Shown here: piece by piece, positions 27,929 to 38,149 of the stretch
Layout of the letters: each line of letters starts with the position of its first letter
How positions within the stretch are numbered: position 1 is the stretch's first letter
Assembly (NCBI GenBank): GCA_019312665.1
Contig: JAFDCZ010000052.1
Location: 1-41,783 of the forward strand
Direction: 5' to 3'
Source: Deltaproteobacteria bacterium
Lineage (GTDB): Bacteria > Myxococcota_A > UBA9160 > UBA6930
Length of the DNA stretch: 41,783 nt
Position numbers and translations under genes: made by a program
Notes under the pieces: generated by a model
The model's input: only the letters and a program-made list of their open reading frames with translations
Told to the model about the DNA's origin: nothing
Database searches by the model: none

Positions 27929-28504
27929 ATGGCCCAATTCGGCACCGACATCGCCGAAGATCTCGTGCTCATCGAGATCAAGATGAAGCAGCTCAAGAAC
28001 GAGTACGACCAGTACTTCCTGGGCAGCCGCAAGCGCGAGCCGCACATGCTGCGCAGCGAGGTGAACAAGATGGTGGTGACCTACACCAACCGCCAGCTCA
28101 CCAACACCGGCCACCGTTTCAAGTTCAGCAACCTGCGTTCACGCTACTTCACGTTCAAGCGGCTTTGGGACGACACGCTGCGCAAGATCGAAGAGGGCCG
28201 CTACGAACGGCATCTCTTCAAGGCCAATCTCCACGACCGCGAGCGCAACGAGGTCAAGGATCGGCGGCGGCAAGTGGTCGCGCACGAGGGGGGGCCGAGC
28301 AAGGACGATCTCTTCGACGCCTACGTGACTGCGCGCGGCTCCACGGGGCAGGGCGCCAAGGGCCTCACCCGGGAGAATCTCAGCACAGTGCTCGCCAAGC
28401 AGGAAGCTGCGATCCGCAAGAAGTACGGCTGCGACAAGGTGAAATTCCGTGTCGTCGTCGAAGCGGGCAAGGCAAAGGTGAAAGCCACCCCCATCACGTC
28501 CTGA
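27929..28504 (+). CDS. MXAN_5187 C-terminal-domain-like protein
   Basis: A 191-residue, highly charged protein. It is helical at the start (DIAEDLVLIEIKMKQLKNEYDQYFLGSRKREP) with a basic middle (NRQLTNTGHRFKFSNLRSRYFTFKRLWDD) and ends in a short mixed domain (LAKQEAAIRKKYGCDKVKFRVVVEAGKAKVKATP). The pattern matches the C-terminal domain of Myxococcus MXAN_5187, whose role is unknown. The Tyr/Lys/Arg-rich part could bind nucleic acid. It is convergent with atpC, and repeat D begins within its TGA stop. Confidence 0.75.
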   Translation: MAQFGTDIAEDLVLIEIKMKQLKNEYDQYFLGSRKREPHMLRSEVNKMVVTYTNRQLTNTGHRFKFSNLRSRYFTFKRLWDDTLRKIEEGRYERHLFKANLHDRERNEVKDRRRQVVAHEGGPSKDDLFDAYVTARGSTGQGAKGLTRENLSTVLAKQEAAIRKKYGCDKVKFRVVVEAGKAKVKATPITS

Positions 28505-28536
28505 AAAGTAAATCGCGGGGACGGAGTTTACTTTTC
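28503..28536 (+). repeat. REP-like repeat D (single unit)
   Basis: AAAAGTAAA (28504-28512) and TTTACTTTT (28527-28535) flank GCGGGGACGGAG. The element begins within the TGA of the upstream gene. On the minus strand its other end reads GAAAAGTAA and supplies the last two codons and TAA of atpC. It is the shortest copy and has one base change in the core. Confidence 0.9.
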
Positions 28537-28935
28537 GGAGACGGCTACCCGGGCGACCGCCTTCGAGTAGGCCTCCTGGTACTCTTGGTAGAGCTCTTTG
28601 CCGTCTTCGGAATCGCGCATCTCTTCGAGCTGTTTCTTGGCTCGGTCGGCGGCGATCTGGGCACGTTCGAGATCGATCTCGTGGGCGAATTCGCAGCTAC
28701 CCACCATCACGGTCACGTGGTCTTCGTGGACCTCAGCGATGCCCTTGGAAACGGCCGCTCGCAAGATCTCCTCACCTTGGTGCACCTGCATCTCGCCGGG
28801 ACGCAGGCTGGTCATGAAGACCTCATGGCCCTCGAGGATGCCGAAGTCGCCTTCGACACCCGGAAGCACCAGGGTTTGAACTTCGCCCTGGAAGGCCTGG
28901 CCCTCCGGAGTCACGACGGTGAGATCGATCGCCAT
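28528..28935 (-). CDS. atpC: ATP synthase epsilon subunit
   Basis: F1 epsilon subunit of 135 residues, which links rotor to catalytic head and can inhibit ATP hydrolysis. The N-terminal sandwich domain has LTVVTPEGQAFQGEV and VLPGVEGDFGILEGHEVFMTSLRPG, and the two-helix C-terminal domain follows (AQIAADRAKKQLEEM). The final Glu-Lys and stop lie inside repeat D. It is the last gene of the atp operon. Confidence 0.97.
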   Translation of the reverse strand: MAIDLTVVTPEGQAFQGEVQTLVLPGVEGDFGILEGHEVFMTSLRPGEMQVHQGEEILRAAVSKGIAEVHEDHVTVMVGSCEFAHEIDLERAQIAADRAKKQLEEMRDSEDGKELYQEYQEAYSKAVARVAVSEK

Positions 28936-28940
28936 CTCGC

Positions 28941-31255
<2,315 letters not shown>

Positions 31256-31261
31256 GCTGCG

Positions 31262-32806
31262 TTACTCGACCTTCGAGGTCGGCTGGAAGATGTTGCCGAA
31301 CTCGTCGAGGGCGCTCTTCAATGCAGCCTGGTCCTCGTCCGAAAGTTTGCCCGTCTCACGAATGCGTCCGAGCAGATCCGCGTGGCTTGCTCGCATGTGG
31401 GCAAGCAGCTCGCGCTCATAGCGGCCGATGTCCTTCAGCTCGAGATCCCGGACCCAGCTCTTCCCACCCTTCGGTGGCATGCAGGCAAAAATCGAAACGA
31501 CCTGCTCCTCCATCTTCAGGGGCTGGTACTGGCCTTGCTTCAGCATCTCGGTCTGGCGCTCGCCGTTCGCCAGCTGCTCCTGGGTAGCGGCATCGAGGTC
31601 GGAGCCGAACTGGGAGAAGGCGGCCATCTCGCGGTACTGGGCCAGACCCAGCTTGAGCGTTCCGGCCACACCCTTCATCGCCTTGGTCTGAGCGGCACCG
31701 CCCACGCGCGACACCGAAAGGCCCACGTTCACAGCGGGCCGGATGCCCGAGTTGAACAGATCCGTCTCCAGGAAGATCTGGCCATCGGTAATGGAGATGA
31801 CGTTGGTCGGAATGTAGGCCGACACGTCATTCGCCTGGGTCTCGATGATCGGCAGCGCCGTCAGGCTGCCGCCGCCGAGCGAATCGTCGAGCTTGCAAGC
31901 GCGCTCGAGCAGCCGACTGTGGACGTAGAACACGTCGCCCGGGTAGGCCTCACGACCCGGCGGACGGCGAAGCAGAAGGGAGAGCTGGCGATACGCAACG
32001 GCCTGCTTCGAGAGATCATCGTAGATGATCAGTGCGTGCTTGCCGTTGTCACGGAACCACTCACCCATTGCACAACCCGTGTAGGGCGAGATGAACTGGA
32101 GCGGCGCAGCTTCGGCGGCCGTTGCCGCTACGACGATCGTGTACTCCATGGCACCATGTTGGGTGAGCTTCTCGACCACCTGGGCCACCGTCGACTTCTT
32201 CTGGCCGGTGGCGACGTAGATGCAAAAGACATCCGTGTCTTTCTGGTTGATGATCGTGTCGATCGCAACCGCCGTCTTGCCGGTCTGACGGTCGCCAATG
32301 ATCAGCTCGCGCTGCCCGCGGCCCACCGGCGTCATCGCGTCGATCGCCTTCAGGCCTGTCATCAAGGGCTCGAAGACGCTTTTGCGCGTCACGATGCCCG
32401 GAGCCTTGAGCTCCATGCGGCGGGTCTCGCTGGATTGGATCGGGCCCTTGCCGTCGATCGGGTTGCCGAGTGCATCGACCACGCGACCGAGCAGGCCCTC
32501 ACCCACGGGCACCTCGACGATGCGCCCGGTGCGGCGGACGAGATCGCCTTCCTTGATGTGATCGGCCGCGCCCATGATTGCGATGCCGACGTTGTCGTCC
32601 TCCAGGTTGAGGATCATCCCGTCCACGCCGCCGGGGAACTCCACGAGCTCGCCTGCCATGGCGCTCTGCAGGCCATAGACGCGCGCAATACCGTCGCCCA
32701 CGGAAAGGACGGAGCCGGTCTCTGCGACGTCGACCTCGCGGCCGTACTCCTGGATCTCGCGCTTCAGGATGTCGGTGATCTCGCCGGGGCGAATCTCAGC
32801 TGTCAT
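31262..32806 (-). CDS. atpA: ATP synthase alpha subunit
   Basis: Non-catalytic F1 alpha subunit, 514 residues. N-terminal [34 protein letters not shown], Walker [16 protein letters not shown], and the alpha/beta signature [14 protein letters not shown] are present. ATG 32806 is preceded by a 68-base gap after atpH. Confidence 0.99.
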   Translation of the reverse strand: MTAEIRPGEITDILKREIQEYGREVDVAETGSVLSVGDGIARVYGLQSAMAGELVEFPGGVDGMILNLEDDNVGIAIMGAADHIKEGDLVRRTGRIVEVPVGEGLLGRVVDALGNPIDGKGPIQSSETRRMELKAPGIVTRKSVFEPLMTGLKAIDAMTPVGRGQRELIIGDRQTGKTAVAIDTIINQKDTDVFCIYVATGQKKSTVAQVVEKLTQHGAMEYTIVVAATAAEAAPLQFISPYTGCAMGEWFRDNGKHALIIYDDLSKQAVAYRQLSLLLRRPPGREAYPGDVFYVHSRLLERACKLDDSLGGGSLTALPIIETQANDVSAYIPTNVISITDGQIFLETDLFNSGIRPAVNVGLSVSRVGGAAQTKAMKGVAGTLKLGLAQYREMAAFSQFGSDLDAATQEQLANGERQTEMLKQGQYQPLKMEEQVVSIFACMPPKGGKSWVRDLELKDIGRYERELLAHMRASHADLLGRIRETGKLSDEDQAALKSALDEFGNIFQPTSKVE

Positions 32807-32874
32807 GGGTTGGGACTCCGCGTAAGCGCTGCTCCATGGGCAGCGCCGGGTGGATGGTTTCTTCTGCCGCGCGA

Positions 32875-33417
32875 TCAGCCCTTGGCGAGGCTCGCGCGCA
32901 GCTGTTGAAGCTGACTCTTGAGGCTGCCGTCGTAGACGGTGTCGCCGATTTGCGCGACCACACCTCCGAGCAGGCCCGGATCGATTTCGACTTCGAGCTC
33001 GACATTCCCGCCAGCTCGAACACCGAGGGCGTTTTGCAAGCGGGTGCGTTGGTCGTCACTGAGCGGCGCCGCCGTGCGCACCTGAGCCTTGGTCAGCCCC
33101 GCATCCGCATCCGCCAGCTCGCCGTAGGCTTCTTCGATCGCGGCGAAATCGACCAGCCGGCGCTGGTCGATCAGGAAGGAATAGAAGTTCTTCAACAGGC
33201 TGCTGGCGCTCAACTGCTCCGTCACGGAGGTCAATACGGCGCGCCGTTGAGCTGCGGGATGGAGGGGCTGCAACAACACGTCGCGCAGCTCATCGTTCTC
33301 TTCGAGAAGAGAGCCGAGAGCACGCAACTCGCTGCGGATGGCCGGCACGTTGCCCTGATCCTTGGCCAGTTGAAAGAGCGCCTTGGCATAGCGCTCGGCG
33401 GCGGCGAAACGAGCCAT
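32875..33417 (-). CDS. atpH: ATP synthase delta subunit
   Basis: F1 delta subunit of 180 residues, joining the peripheral stalk to alpha. The N-terminal helices ([19 protein letters not shown]) and C-terminal [39 protein letters not shown] end (EIDPGLLGG here) are typical. ATG 33417 overlaps the atpF stop by one base. Confidence 0.95.
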   Translation of the reverse strand: MARFAAAERYAKALFQLAKDQGNVPAIRSELRALGSLLEENDELRDVLLQPLHPAAQRRAVLTSVTEQLSASSLLKNFYSFLIDQRRLVDFAAIEEAYGELADADAGLTKAQVRTAAPLSDDQRTRLQNALGVRAGGNVELEVEIDPGLLGGVVAQIGDTVYDGSLKSQLQQLRASLAKG

Positions 33418-33977
33418 CAGTGGGTCTCCCCGTGCTCGACCTTGGTGATGAACTCGTCGACCAGGCGCAGACGATCCTCGTCGTTGACCTGCTCGGTGAG
33501 GATCTTGCTGGCGAGTTCGGTCGCGAGATCTGCGACATCTTCGCGGAGGGATTCGCGGGCCGCACGCAGCTCGCGTTCAACGACGGAGCCCGCACTTGCG
33601 CGGATGCGCTCCGCAGTAGCTTCCGCATCCGCGACGATGTCGTCGCGCTCCTGTTGGGCAGCCTTACGCGCGGCGGCGCGGATGGACTCGGCTTCGGTAT
33701 CGAGCTGCCCGGCACGCTCGCTCCACTCCTGCAGCTTGCCTTCAGCCTGCTGCAGCAGCTTCTCGGCGCCCTTCAGATTGCCCTGGATCTCGTCCCGTCG
33801 TCCGCTCAAGTAGGCGAGCACCGGCTTTCGCGCGAAGTAGACGAGCACTCCGACCAACAATGCGAGGTTCACGACCTCCCAGACCATGCCCATTCCGCCC
33901 TCACCAGCGGCGAACGCGGCCGTCGGGGCCAAGCACAACACGGCCATCAAACCGAAGGGCTGAGTGCGGCGGCTCAT
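33417..33977 (-). CDS. atpF: ATP synthase b subunit
   Basis: Peripheral-stalk b subunit of about 186 residues. It has an unusual N-terminal signal-like stretch (PFGLMAVLCLAPTAAFAAGE) before the membrane anchor (VWEVVNLALLVGVLVYFA), then a long coiled coil rich in Ala, Glu and Arg. Start ATG 33977 has AAGGAG six bases upstream; GTG 33980 is the alternative. It follows a second b-type gene, giving a b/b' pair. Confidence 0.93.
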   Translation of the reverse strand: MSRRTQPFGLMAVLCLAPTAAFAAGEGGMGMVWEVVNLALLVGVLVYFARKPVLAYLSGRRDEIQGNLKGAEKLLQQAEGKLQEWSERAGQLDTEAESIRAAARKAAQQERDDIVADAEATAERIRASAGSVVERELRAARESLREDVADLATELASKILTEQVNDEDRLRLVDEFITKVEHGETH

Positions 33978-34492
33978 CACAAGCTCCTTCCGAGCACCCG
34001 GCCGGCGACTTCGCGGGCCAGGCCTTCGGATTGGCTGCGCAGCTCCTCGCGGGCCTGCCCGAGGGCTTCAGCTACGCCTGCGCGAGCGCGCTGCATCTCG
34101 GCTTCCGCATCTCCGCGCGCTTCAGCGGTGACGCGGCTCTGCTCCCTGCGCGCATCCTCCATCCGGCCGCGACGATCCTGCTCGGCCAGCTTGCGCGCCG
34201 CGGTAATGGCCACCTCGTACTCGCCGAATACACGATCGGCCTCGGACTCGATCTCCTGAGCGCGGTCCCTGGCGCCTTGGATGCGCCGGCCCCTCTCGTC
34301 GAGAACCTCGATCAAGGGCTCGAAGACGAGCTTGTTGGAGGGAAAGATCAGCACCCCGAAGAGTGCGAGCAGGATCAGCAGCTCGTTCAGCTCCGGAAAG
34401 ATCGAGAGGCCACCTTCAGAGGCGGCCGCGGCCAGCGGCAGCGCGACCAGGCCCACCACGACGGCAATTGCCACGATGCGTCTTTGGGTCAT
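33977..34492 (-). CDS. atpF': ATP synthase b' subunit
   Basis: Second peripheral-stalk b-type subunit, 171 residues. A hydrophobic leader (RRIVAIAVVVGLVALPLAAAAS) precedes the anchor (ELNELLILLALFGVLIFPSNKLVFEPL) and a charged coiled coil. The pair of b and b' genes is common in deltaproteobacterial and photosynthetic ATP synthases. ATG 34492 fits the leader; the frame extends to 34600. The membrane a and c subunits (atpB, atpE) are not in this operon. Confidence 0.92.
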   Translation of the reverse strand: MTQRRIVAIAVVVGLVALPLAAAASEGGLSIFPELNELLILLALFGVLIFPSNKLVFEPLIEVLDERGRRIQGARDRAQEIESEADRVFGEYEVAITAARKLAEQDRRGRMEDARREQSRVTAEARGDAEAEMQRARAGVAEALGQAREELRSQSEGLAREVAGRVLGRSL

Positions 34493-34730
34493 CGCTTCGC
34501 TCGAACTCCCTGTCCTTCCCGCCAGACCCGCCGAGCCTTCGCTGGGCGGGCTGCCCGCCGGCCGCGGCTTTCGGCGAGAGGCTCGGTCGCAAGGCCGCAA
34601 CGAGCGCGGCCATCACGATCACCGCCGCTCGAAGGCGTTGGAGGCGAGGGATGGGTGGAGGCGGGCCCCGAACGGGCCGACCTCGGGCGGCGCCAATCCT
34701 TGCAGATCCACCCCGAGTTTCAACCCGGAG

Positions 34731-35129
34731 TCAGCCGAAATCCGCCGCGGAATCGGGGGCCTGGGCGTCTTCGCCACTCTCCCGCCGATCGTTGGGGGGC
34801 GTGGTGCGGCAACGGCCCTCGAGGACGCCTCCTTCGGCCATCTTGAACTGAGGGGAGAACAGGTCGCCGATCACCCGGCCGGTCGGCGTCAGCTCCGCTC
34901 GCGTGTGGGCGCAGACGTCGCCCTTCACGAGTCCCTCGACAATCAGCTCGTCGACCTCGATCTGGGCCTCCACGTGAGCCTCGGGCCCAATCCAAAGGCG
35001 GCCCGTGGCGTGAATCGTGCCCGAGATGCTTCCGTCCACGCGAGCTGCACCCCGGAACGTCAGCAAACCCTCGAAATGGCTGCCCACGGCCAGGACCGTG
35101 GGAGTTTCGTCCTTGTCCCAGTTTGTCAC
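34731..35129 (-). CDS. Bactofilin
   Basis: A 132-residue bactofilin (DUF583 family), a polymerising beta-helix cytoskeletal protein. The core GSHFEGLLTFRGAARVDGSISGTIHATGRLWIGPEAHVEAQIEVDELIVEGLVKGDV shows the repeated glycine-hydrophobic pattern. The ends are short and polar. The start is GTG 35129 and overlaps the parB stop (GTGA), so it is translated with the chromosome-partition genes. In Myxococcus, bactofilins organise ParAB at the cell poles, so a link to segregation is plausible inference. Confidence 0.92.
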   Translation of the reverse strand: MTNWDKDETPTVLAVGSHFEGLLTFRGAARVDGSISGTIHATGRLWIGPEAHVEAQIEVDELIVEGLVKGDVCAHTRAELTPTGRVIGDLFSPQFKMAEGGVLEGRCRTTPPNDRRESGEDAQAPDSAADFG

Positions 35130-36076
35130 AGCCGTGACCCGTCGAGAATCGCCTGGCTGAGGCGATGCAGGTCTTCAGGCCCGAAGAAGTCGATCTCGAT
35201 TCGGCCTCGCTGCCCGGACCCGGTGATGCGCACCTGGGTTTGCAAACGCTCCCGGAGCGCGTCGATCAGGCTTTGGAGGTTCGGATCCACCGCTCCCGCT
35301 CGAGCGGGAGCTTTGAGGCGGCGGCCAGGGCCAGAGATCTGGCGGGCCAGGGCTTCGGCGGCCCGCACCGAAAGCTGTTCGGAGGCGATCCGATCTCGCA
35401 GCTGATGGCGGCGTTCTGGATTGCTCACCCCGAGCAACGCTTTCGCGTGGCCAGTCGTCAGGATGCCGTTCTCCACATCCGATTGAAGCTCGCGGGGCAG
35501 GTCGAGAAGCCTCAGATGATTGGCGACAGTCGAGCGATCGAGTCCAACCCGCCGGCCGACTTCTTCCTGGGTCGCGCCCTGCTCCTGCAAGGCCCGAAAC
35601 GCCATGGCCAACTCGATTGGATTCAGGTCGGCGCGTTGGACGTTCTCGATCAGCGCCACTTCGAGAAGATCCCGCGAAGCGAGATCCTGAATGGTTGCGG
35701 GGATCGTGGGGCGGCCCGCCAGCCGACTTGCCCGCCAACGACGCTCACCGACGATGAGCTCATAGGCCGCCGCCGCACCGTCGGGCGCGCGCCGCACGAC
35801 GACGGGCTGCAAGACACCGTGACGCTGAATCGAATCGGCCAGACGCTGGAGTTCCGCGTCGTCGAAGATGCGGCGCGGCTGTTCCGGGTTGGCGACGATG
35901 GCGTCGACAGAGAGCTCTGCCAGCCCGGTGCTCGGTGGCTCAACGCGCGCTGGGGTCACAGGCCTGGGCTCGTCAGCCGTAGTCGTCGGTGCAGATGCCT
36001 TCGCGGGCGCCCGCACCGGTTCCCTGGGAATCAGCGCATCGAGCCCTCGTCCCAATGCGTTCCTGCGTGCAGCCAT
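35126..36076 (-). CDS. parB: Chromosome-partitioning protein ParB
   Basis: ParB CTPase of 316 residues that binds parS and spreads on DNA. The N-terminal LGRGLDALIP, the CTP-binding GERRWRASRLAG, the HTH region GATQEEVGRRVGLDRSTVANHLRLLDL, and LTTGHAKALLGV are typical. The C-terminal dimer domain follows a linker. It starts 11 bases after the parA stop and overlaps bactofilin. Five parS-like sites lie nearby at 36989-38134. Confidence 0.98.
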   Translation of the reverse strand: MAARRNALGRGLDALIPREPVRAPAKASAPTTTADEPRPVTPARVEPPSTGLAELSVDAIVANPEQPRRIFDDAELQRLADSIQRHGVLQPVVVRRAPDGAAAAYELIVGERRWRASRLAGRPTIPATIQDLASRDLLEVALIENVQRADLNPIELAMAFRALQEQGATQEEVGRRVGLDRSTVANHLRLLDLPRELQSDVENGILTTGHAKALLGVSNPERRHQLRDRIASEQLSVRAAEALARQISGPGRRLKAPARAGAVDPNLQSLIDALRERLQTQVRITGSGQRGRIEIDFFGPEDLHRLSQAILDGSRL

Positions 36077-36087
36077 GATGTTCCTCG

Positions 36088-36996
36088 TTAGTTCGCTTGG
36101 TGCGAGGGCGGAAGTGCGGGAGGCTTGCGCGGAGCGCCCGGATGTTTGTGCATCAACTCACCCGCCAGATCGAGATAGGCCCGCGCGCCTTTCGATGCGA
36201 TGTCGTACAGCAGGATGGGCTTGCCGTGGCTCGGCGCCTCGCTGAGGCGGACGTTCCGCGGGATCACGGTGGCGAAGACCTGCTCACCGAAATGCGAACG
36301 CACCTCGTCTTCGACTTGGCGGCTCAGGTTGGCGCGCCGGTCCATCATGGTGAGGACGATGCCTTCCATCTGGAGATCCGGATGCAGGGATTCACGAACT
36401 CGATCCACCGTATCCTGCAGGCGAGCGAGGCCCTCGAGGGCGTAATACTCGCATTGTAGTGGAATCAACACGCTATCCGCAGCGCACAGCGCGTTCAGGG
36501 TCAACAGGCTGAGTGAGGGCGGGCAATCGATGATCACGAAGTCGTAGTACGGGAGTACTTCAGCCAGGGCTTCCCGAAGGCGCGTCTCCCGCGCCTCTAC
36601 CGAAACCAGCTCGATCTCAGCGCCCGCCAGGTCCGGGCCCGCAGGAACCAGCTGAAGATGGCCTAGTTCCGTAGCGACTGTGACCTGGGGAAGAGTGCTT
36701 TCGCCGGAAAGTACGTTGTAGAGCTGGGCTTCTGGGCTGGCGATGCCATAAGCGCTGCTGGCGTTTGCCTGCGGATCCAGATCGACGAGCAAGACCGGGC
36801 GCTCCGCAGCCGCAATCGAGGCCGCCAGGTTGACGGCTGTCGTGGTCTTGCCGACGCCACCCTTCTGGTTGACGACCGCGATGACGCGAGCACTGGTCTG
36901 GACAGGGGTGTCCTGAATGGGGTCCCTCTCACCCTGGGCTGGGCTGCCCGTTGAGGGGGTTCTATCACCGGTCCTCCGGGGAGTCCAGTGTTCCAC
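36088..36996 (-). CDS. parA: Chromosome-partitioning ATPase ParA
   Basis: ParA/Soj-type ATPase, about 302 residues. The deviant Walker A VVNQKGGVGKTTTAVNLA begins at about residue 41, with VDLDPQANASSAYG, DFVIIDCPPSLSLLTLNAL and the C-terminal PILLYDIASKGARAYLDLA. The start appears to be GTG 36996, which falls inside a parS-like site; about 40 poorly conserved residues come before the ATPase core and no internal Met is available. ParB bound there could control parAB. Confidence 0.96.
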   Translation of the reverse strand: MEHWTPRRTGDRTPSTGSPAQGERDPIQDTPVQTSARVIAVVNQKGGVGKTTTAVNLAASIAAAERPVLLVDLDPQANASSAYGIASPEAQLYNVLSGESTLPQVTVATELGHLQLVPAGPDLAGAEIELVSVEARETRLREALAEVLPYYDFVIIDCPPSLSLLTLNALCAADSVLIPLQCEYYALEGLARLQDTVDRVRESLHPDLQMEGIVLTMMDRRANLSRQVEDEVRSHFGEQVFATVIPRNVRLSEAPSHGKPILLYDIASKGARAYLDLAGELMHKHPGAPRKPPALPPSHQAN

Positions 36997-37004
36997 GGGG
37001 AACG
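36989..37004 (+). other. parS-like site 1
   Basis: TGTTCCACGGGGAACG. It differs from a perfect palindrome by the central G and covers the parA start codon on the minus strand. Confidence 0.8.
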
Positions 37005-37020
37005 ATGGTTCCTATGCGTG

Positions 37021-37036
37021 TGTTCCACGGGGAACG
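37021..37036 (+). other. parS-like site 2
   Basis: TGTTCCACGGGGAACG, identical to site 1 and 32 bases from it, in the parA leader. Confidence 0.8.
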
Positions 37037-37458
37037 CTTGGTTTTTTGCGAAAGGTTGTCTTGGGCCGGATGGGGGTACCTGCGCTGGTCTCCTTGGCTC
37101 TGAGGTGGGTTGGGGCGGGGGGCCTTCGGTGGCCCCGTGTCGGTTCTCGAGGATGGATGGCGCTCCAGGGCGCCTCAGCCTCGGCGATGGATCCGGTCAG
37201 TGCCTGCCGCTCGTAGTCTGAAACCGTCGCTCGCTCCGGTACCTCCACCCGGCCTTGGGGCTCTGGTGGTGGGCCGGTGGGTTTCGTCGGAGGAGGTGTT
37301 CGAACTTGGCGGGGGTTGGCCCGGCTTCGGGTTGTTTGGGTGGAGGCGGATAGGGGCCGTGAGGGCTGCTCGTGCGGAGTTCGTGGGTCGTGTCGATCCA
37401 TCGGTGCTGTTTGCGATGTTCCACGGGGAACGTTGGCTTGCTGGCGTTGGCCTTGCCG
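37037..37458. other. Intergenic region between parA and rsmG
   Basis: A 422-base gap between two minus-strand genes. I see no recognisable gene; the minus-strand frame at 37012-37401 is rich in Pro, Arg and Thr and looks non-coding. The plus strand is G-rich. It holds parS-like site 3 and probably the parA promoter. Confidence 0.6.
37417..37432 (+). other. parS-like site 3
   Basis: TGTTCCACGGGGAACG, in the gap between parA and rsmG, 42 bases past the end of this region's rsmG-distal side. Confidence 0.8.
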
Positions 37459-38067
37459 CTAGGACGGTGGCCCTGTTAGCACCACTACGTGGCGTTGAGC
37501 TCCCCTGTGCTCGTAGGCGTGGGTGACGGCATCCGGGGGAAGGGTGGACAGGTCGGCACCTGTTTGACCAAGGATTCGGCGGCCGGGGAGCAGGCCGGGG
37601 CGGGCTCGAGAGAGCCATTCGGCAATCGGCCAGGTGGCCCGGGAGATTGCGACGTCGAAATCATCCTCGGTCGACAGGCGATCGATTCGAGCCTGGACGG
37701 CTTCGCTGTTGGGCAGCGGGAGTTCGCGGACCATCGCGCGAAGGAACGCGTGCTTCTTTCCAATCGGCTCGACCATCGTGATCTGGGCATCAGGCCGTAG
37801 CAAGGCGAGCACGATTGCTGGAAAGCCACCGCCGCTCCCGACATCGAGCATTCGGAACGGGCCGTGCGGAAGATGGGCGAGAAGTGGCAGGGCGTCGGCG
37901 ACATGCTCCGCCAGAATCGCCTCGATGGAGCCTGCACCGGTCAGTCGAATGCGTTGATTCCAGCTGTCGAGGCTCTCGGCGTAGCGACCGAGAGCCTCCA
38001 GCTGAGACTCCTGAATGGCGACGCCCGCCGCCGCGGCTCCCAACGAGCCCCGGATACCGCGGCTCAC
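37459..38067 (-). CDS. rsmG: 16S rRNA (guanine-527-N7)-methyltransferase
   Basis: RsmG (GidB), a SAM-dependent methyltransferase acting on 16S rRNA. The N-terminal helix ALGRYAESLDSWNQRIRLTGAGSIEAILAEHVADALPLL and the SAM motif MLDVGSGGGFPAIVLALLRPD are clear, as are MVEPIGKKHAFLR and ISRATWP. I chose GTG 38067; a GTG at 38094 lies inside parS-like site 4 and would add nine residues, and TTG 38043 is also possible. In many bacteria rsmG follows mnmG; here jag is directly upstream. Confidence 0.93.
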   Translation of the reverse strand: MSRGIRGSLGAAAAGVAIQESQLEALGRYAESLDSWNQRIRLTGAGSIEAILAEHVADALPLLAHLPHGPFRMLDVGSGGGFPAIVLALLRPDAQITMVEPIGKKHAFLRAMVRELPLPNSEAVQARIDRLSTEDDFDVAISRATWPIAEWLSRARPGLLPGRRILGQTGADLSTLPPDAVTHAYEHRGAQRHVVVLTGPPS

Positions 38068-38075
38068 GGAGCGGA

Positions 38076-38091
38076 CGTTCCCCGTGGAACA
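38076..38091 (-). other. parS-like site 4
   Basis: On the minus strand TGTTCCACGGGGAACG, just upstream of and overlapping the possible rsmG starts. Confidence 0.8.
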
Positions 38092-38118
38092 CACGCACCG
38101 GACCGATCCAGCTGCGTG

Positions 38119-38134
38119 TGTTCCCCGTGGAACA
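38119..38134 (-). other. parS-like site 5
   Basis: On the minus strand TGTTCCACGGGGAACA, 15 bases past the jag stop. It has the same central asymmetry as the other four but ends in A. Confidence 0.8.
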
Positions 38135-38149
38135 TGGGGCGAGTCTGCC

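Noticed and set aside
34545..34559. GGCGGGC-T-GCCCGCC hairpin before atpF'
   Set aside because: A GC-rich palindrome without a T-run or other context; it may be chance in this GC-rich gap.
37012..37401. 129-residue minus-strand frame between parA and rsmG
   Set aside because: Proline/arginine/threonine-rich composition without any domain or ribosome site, so treated as intergenic.
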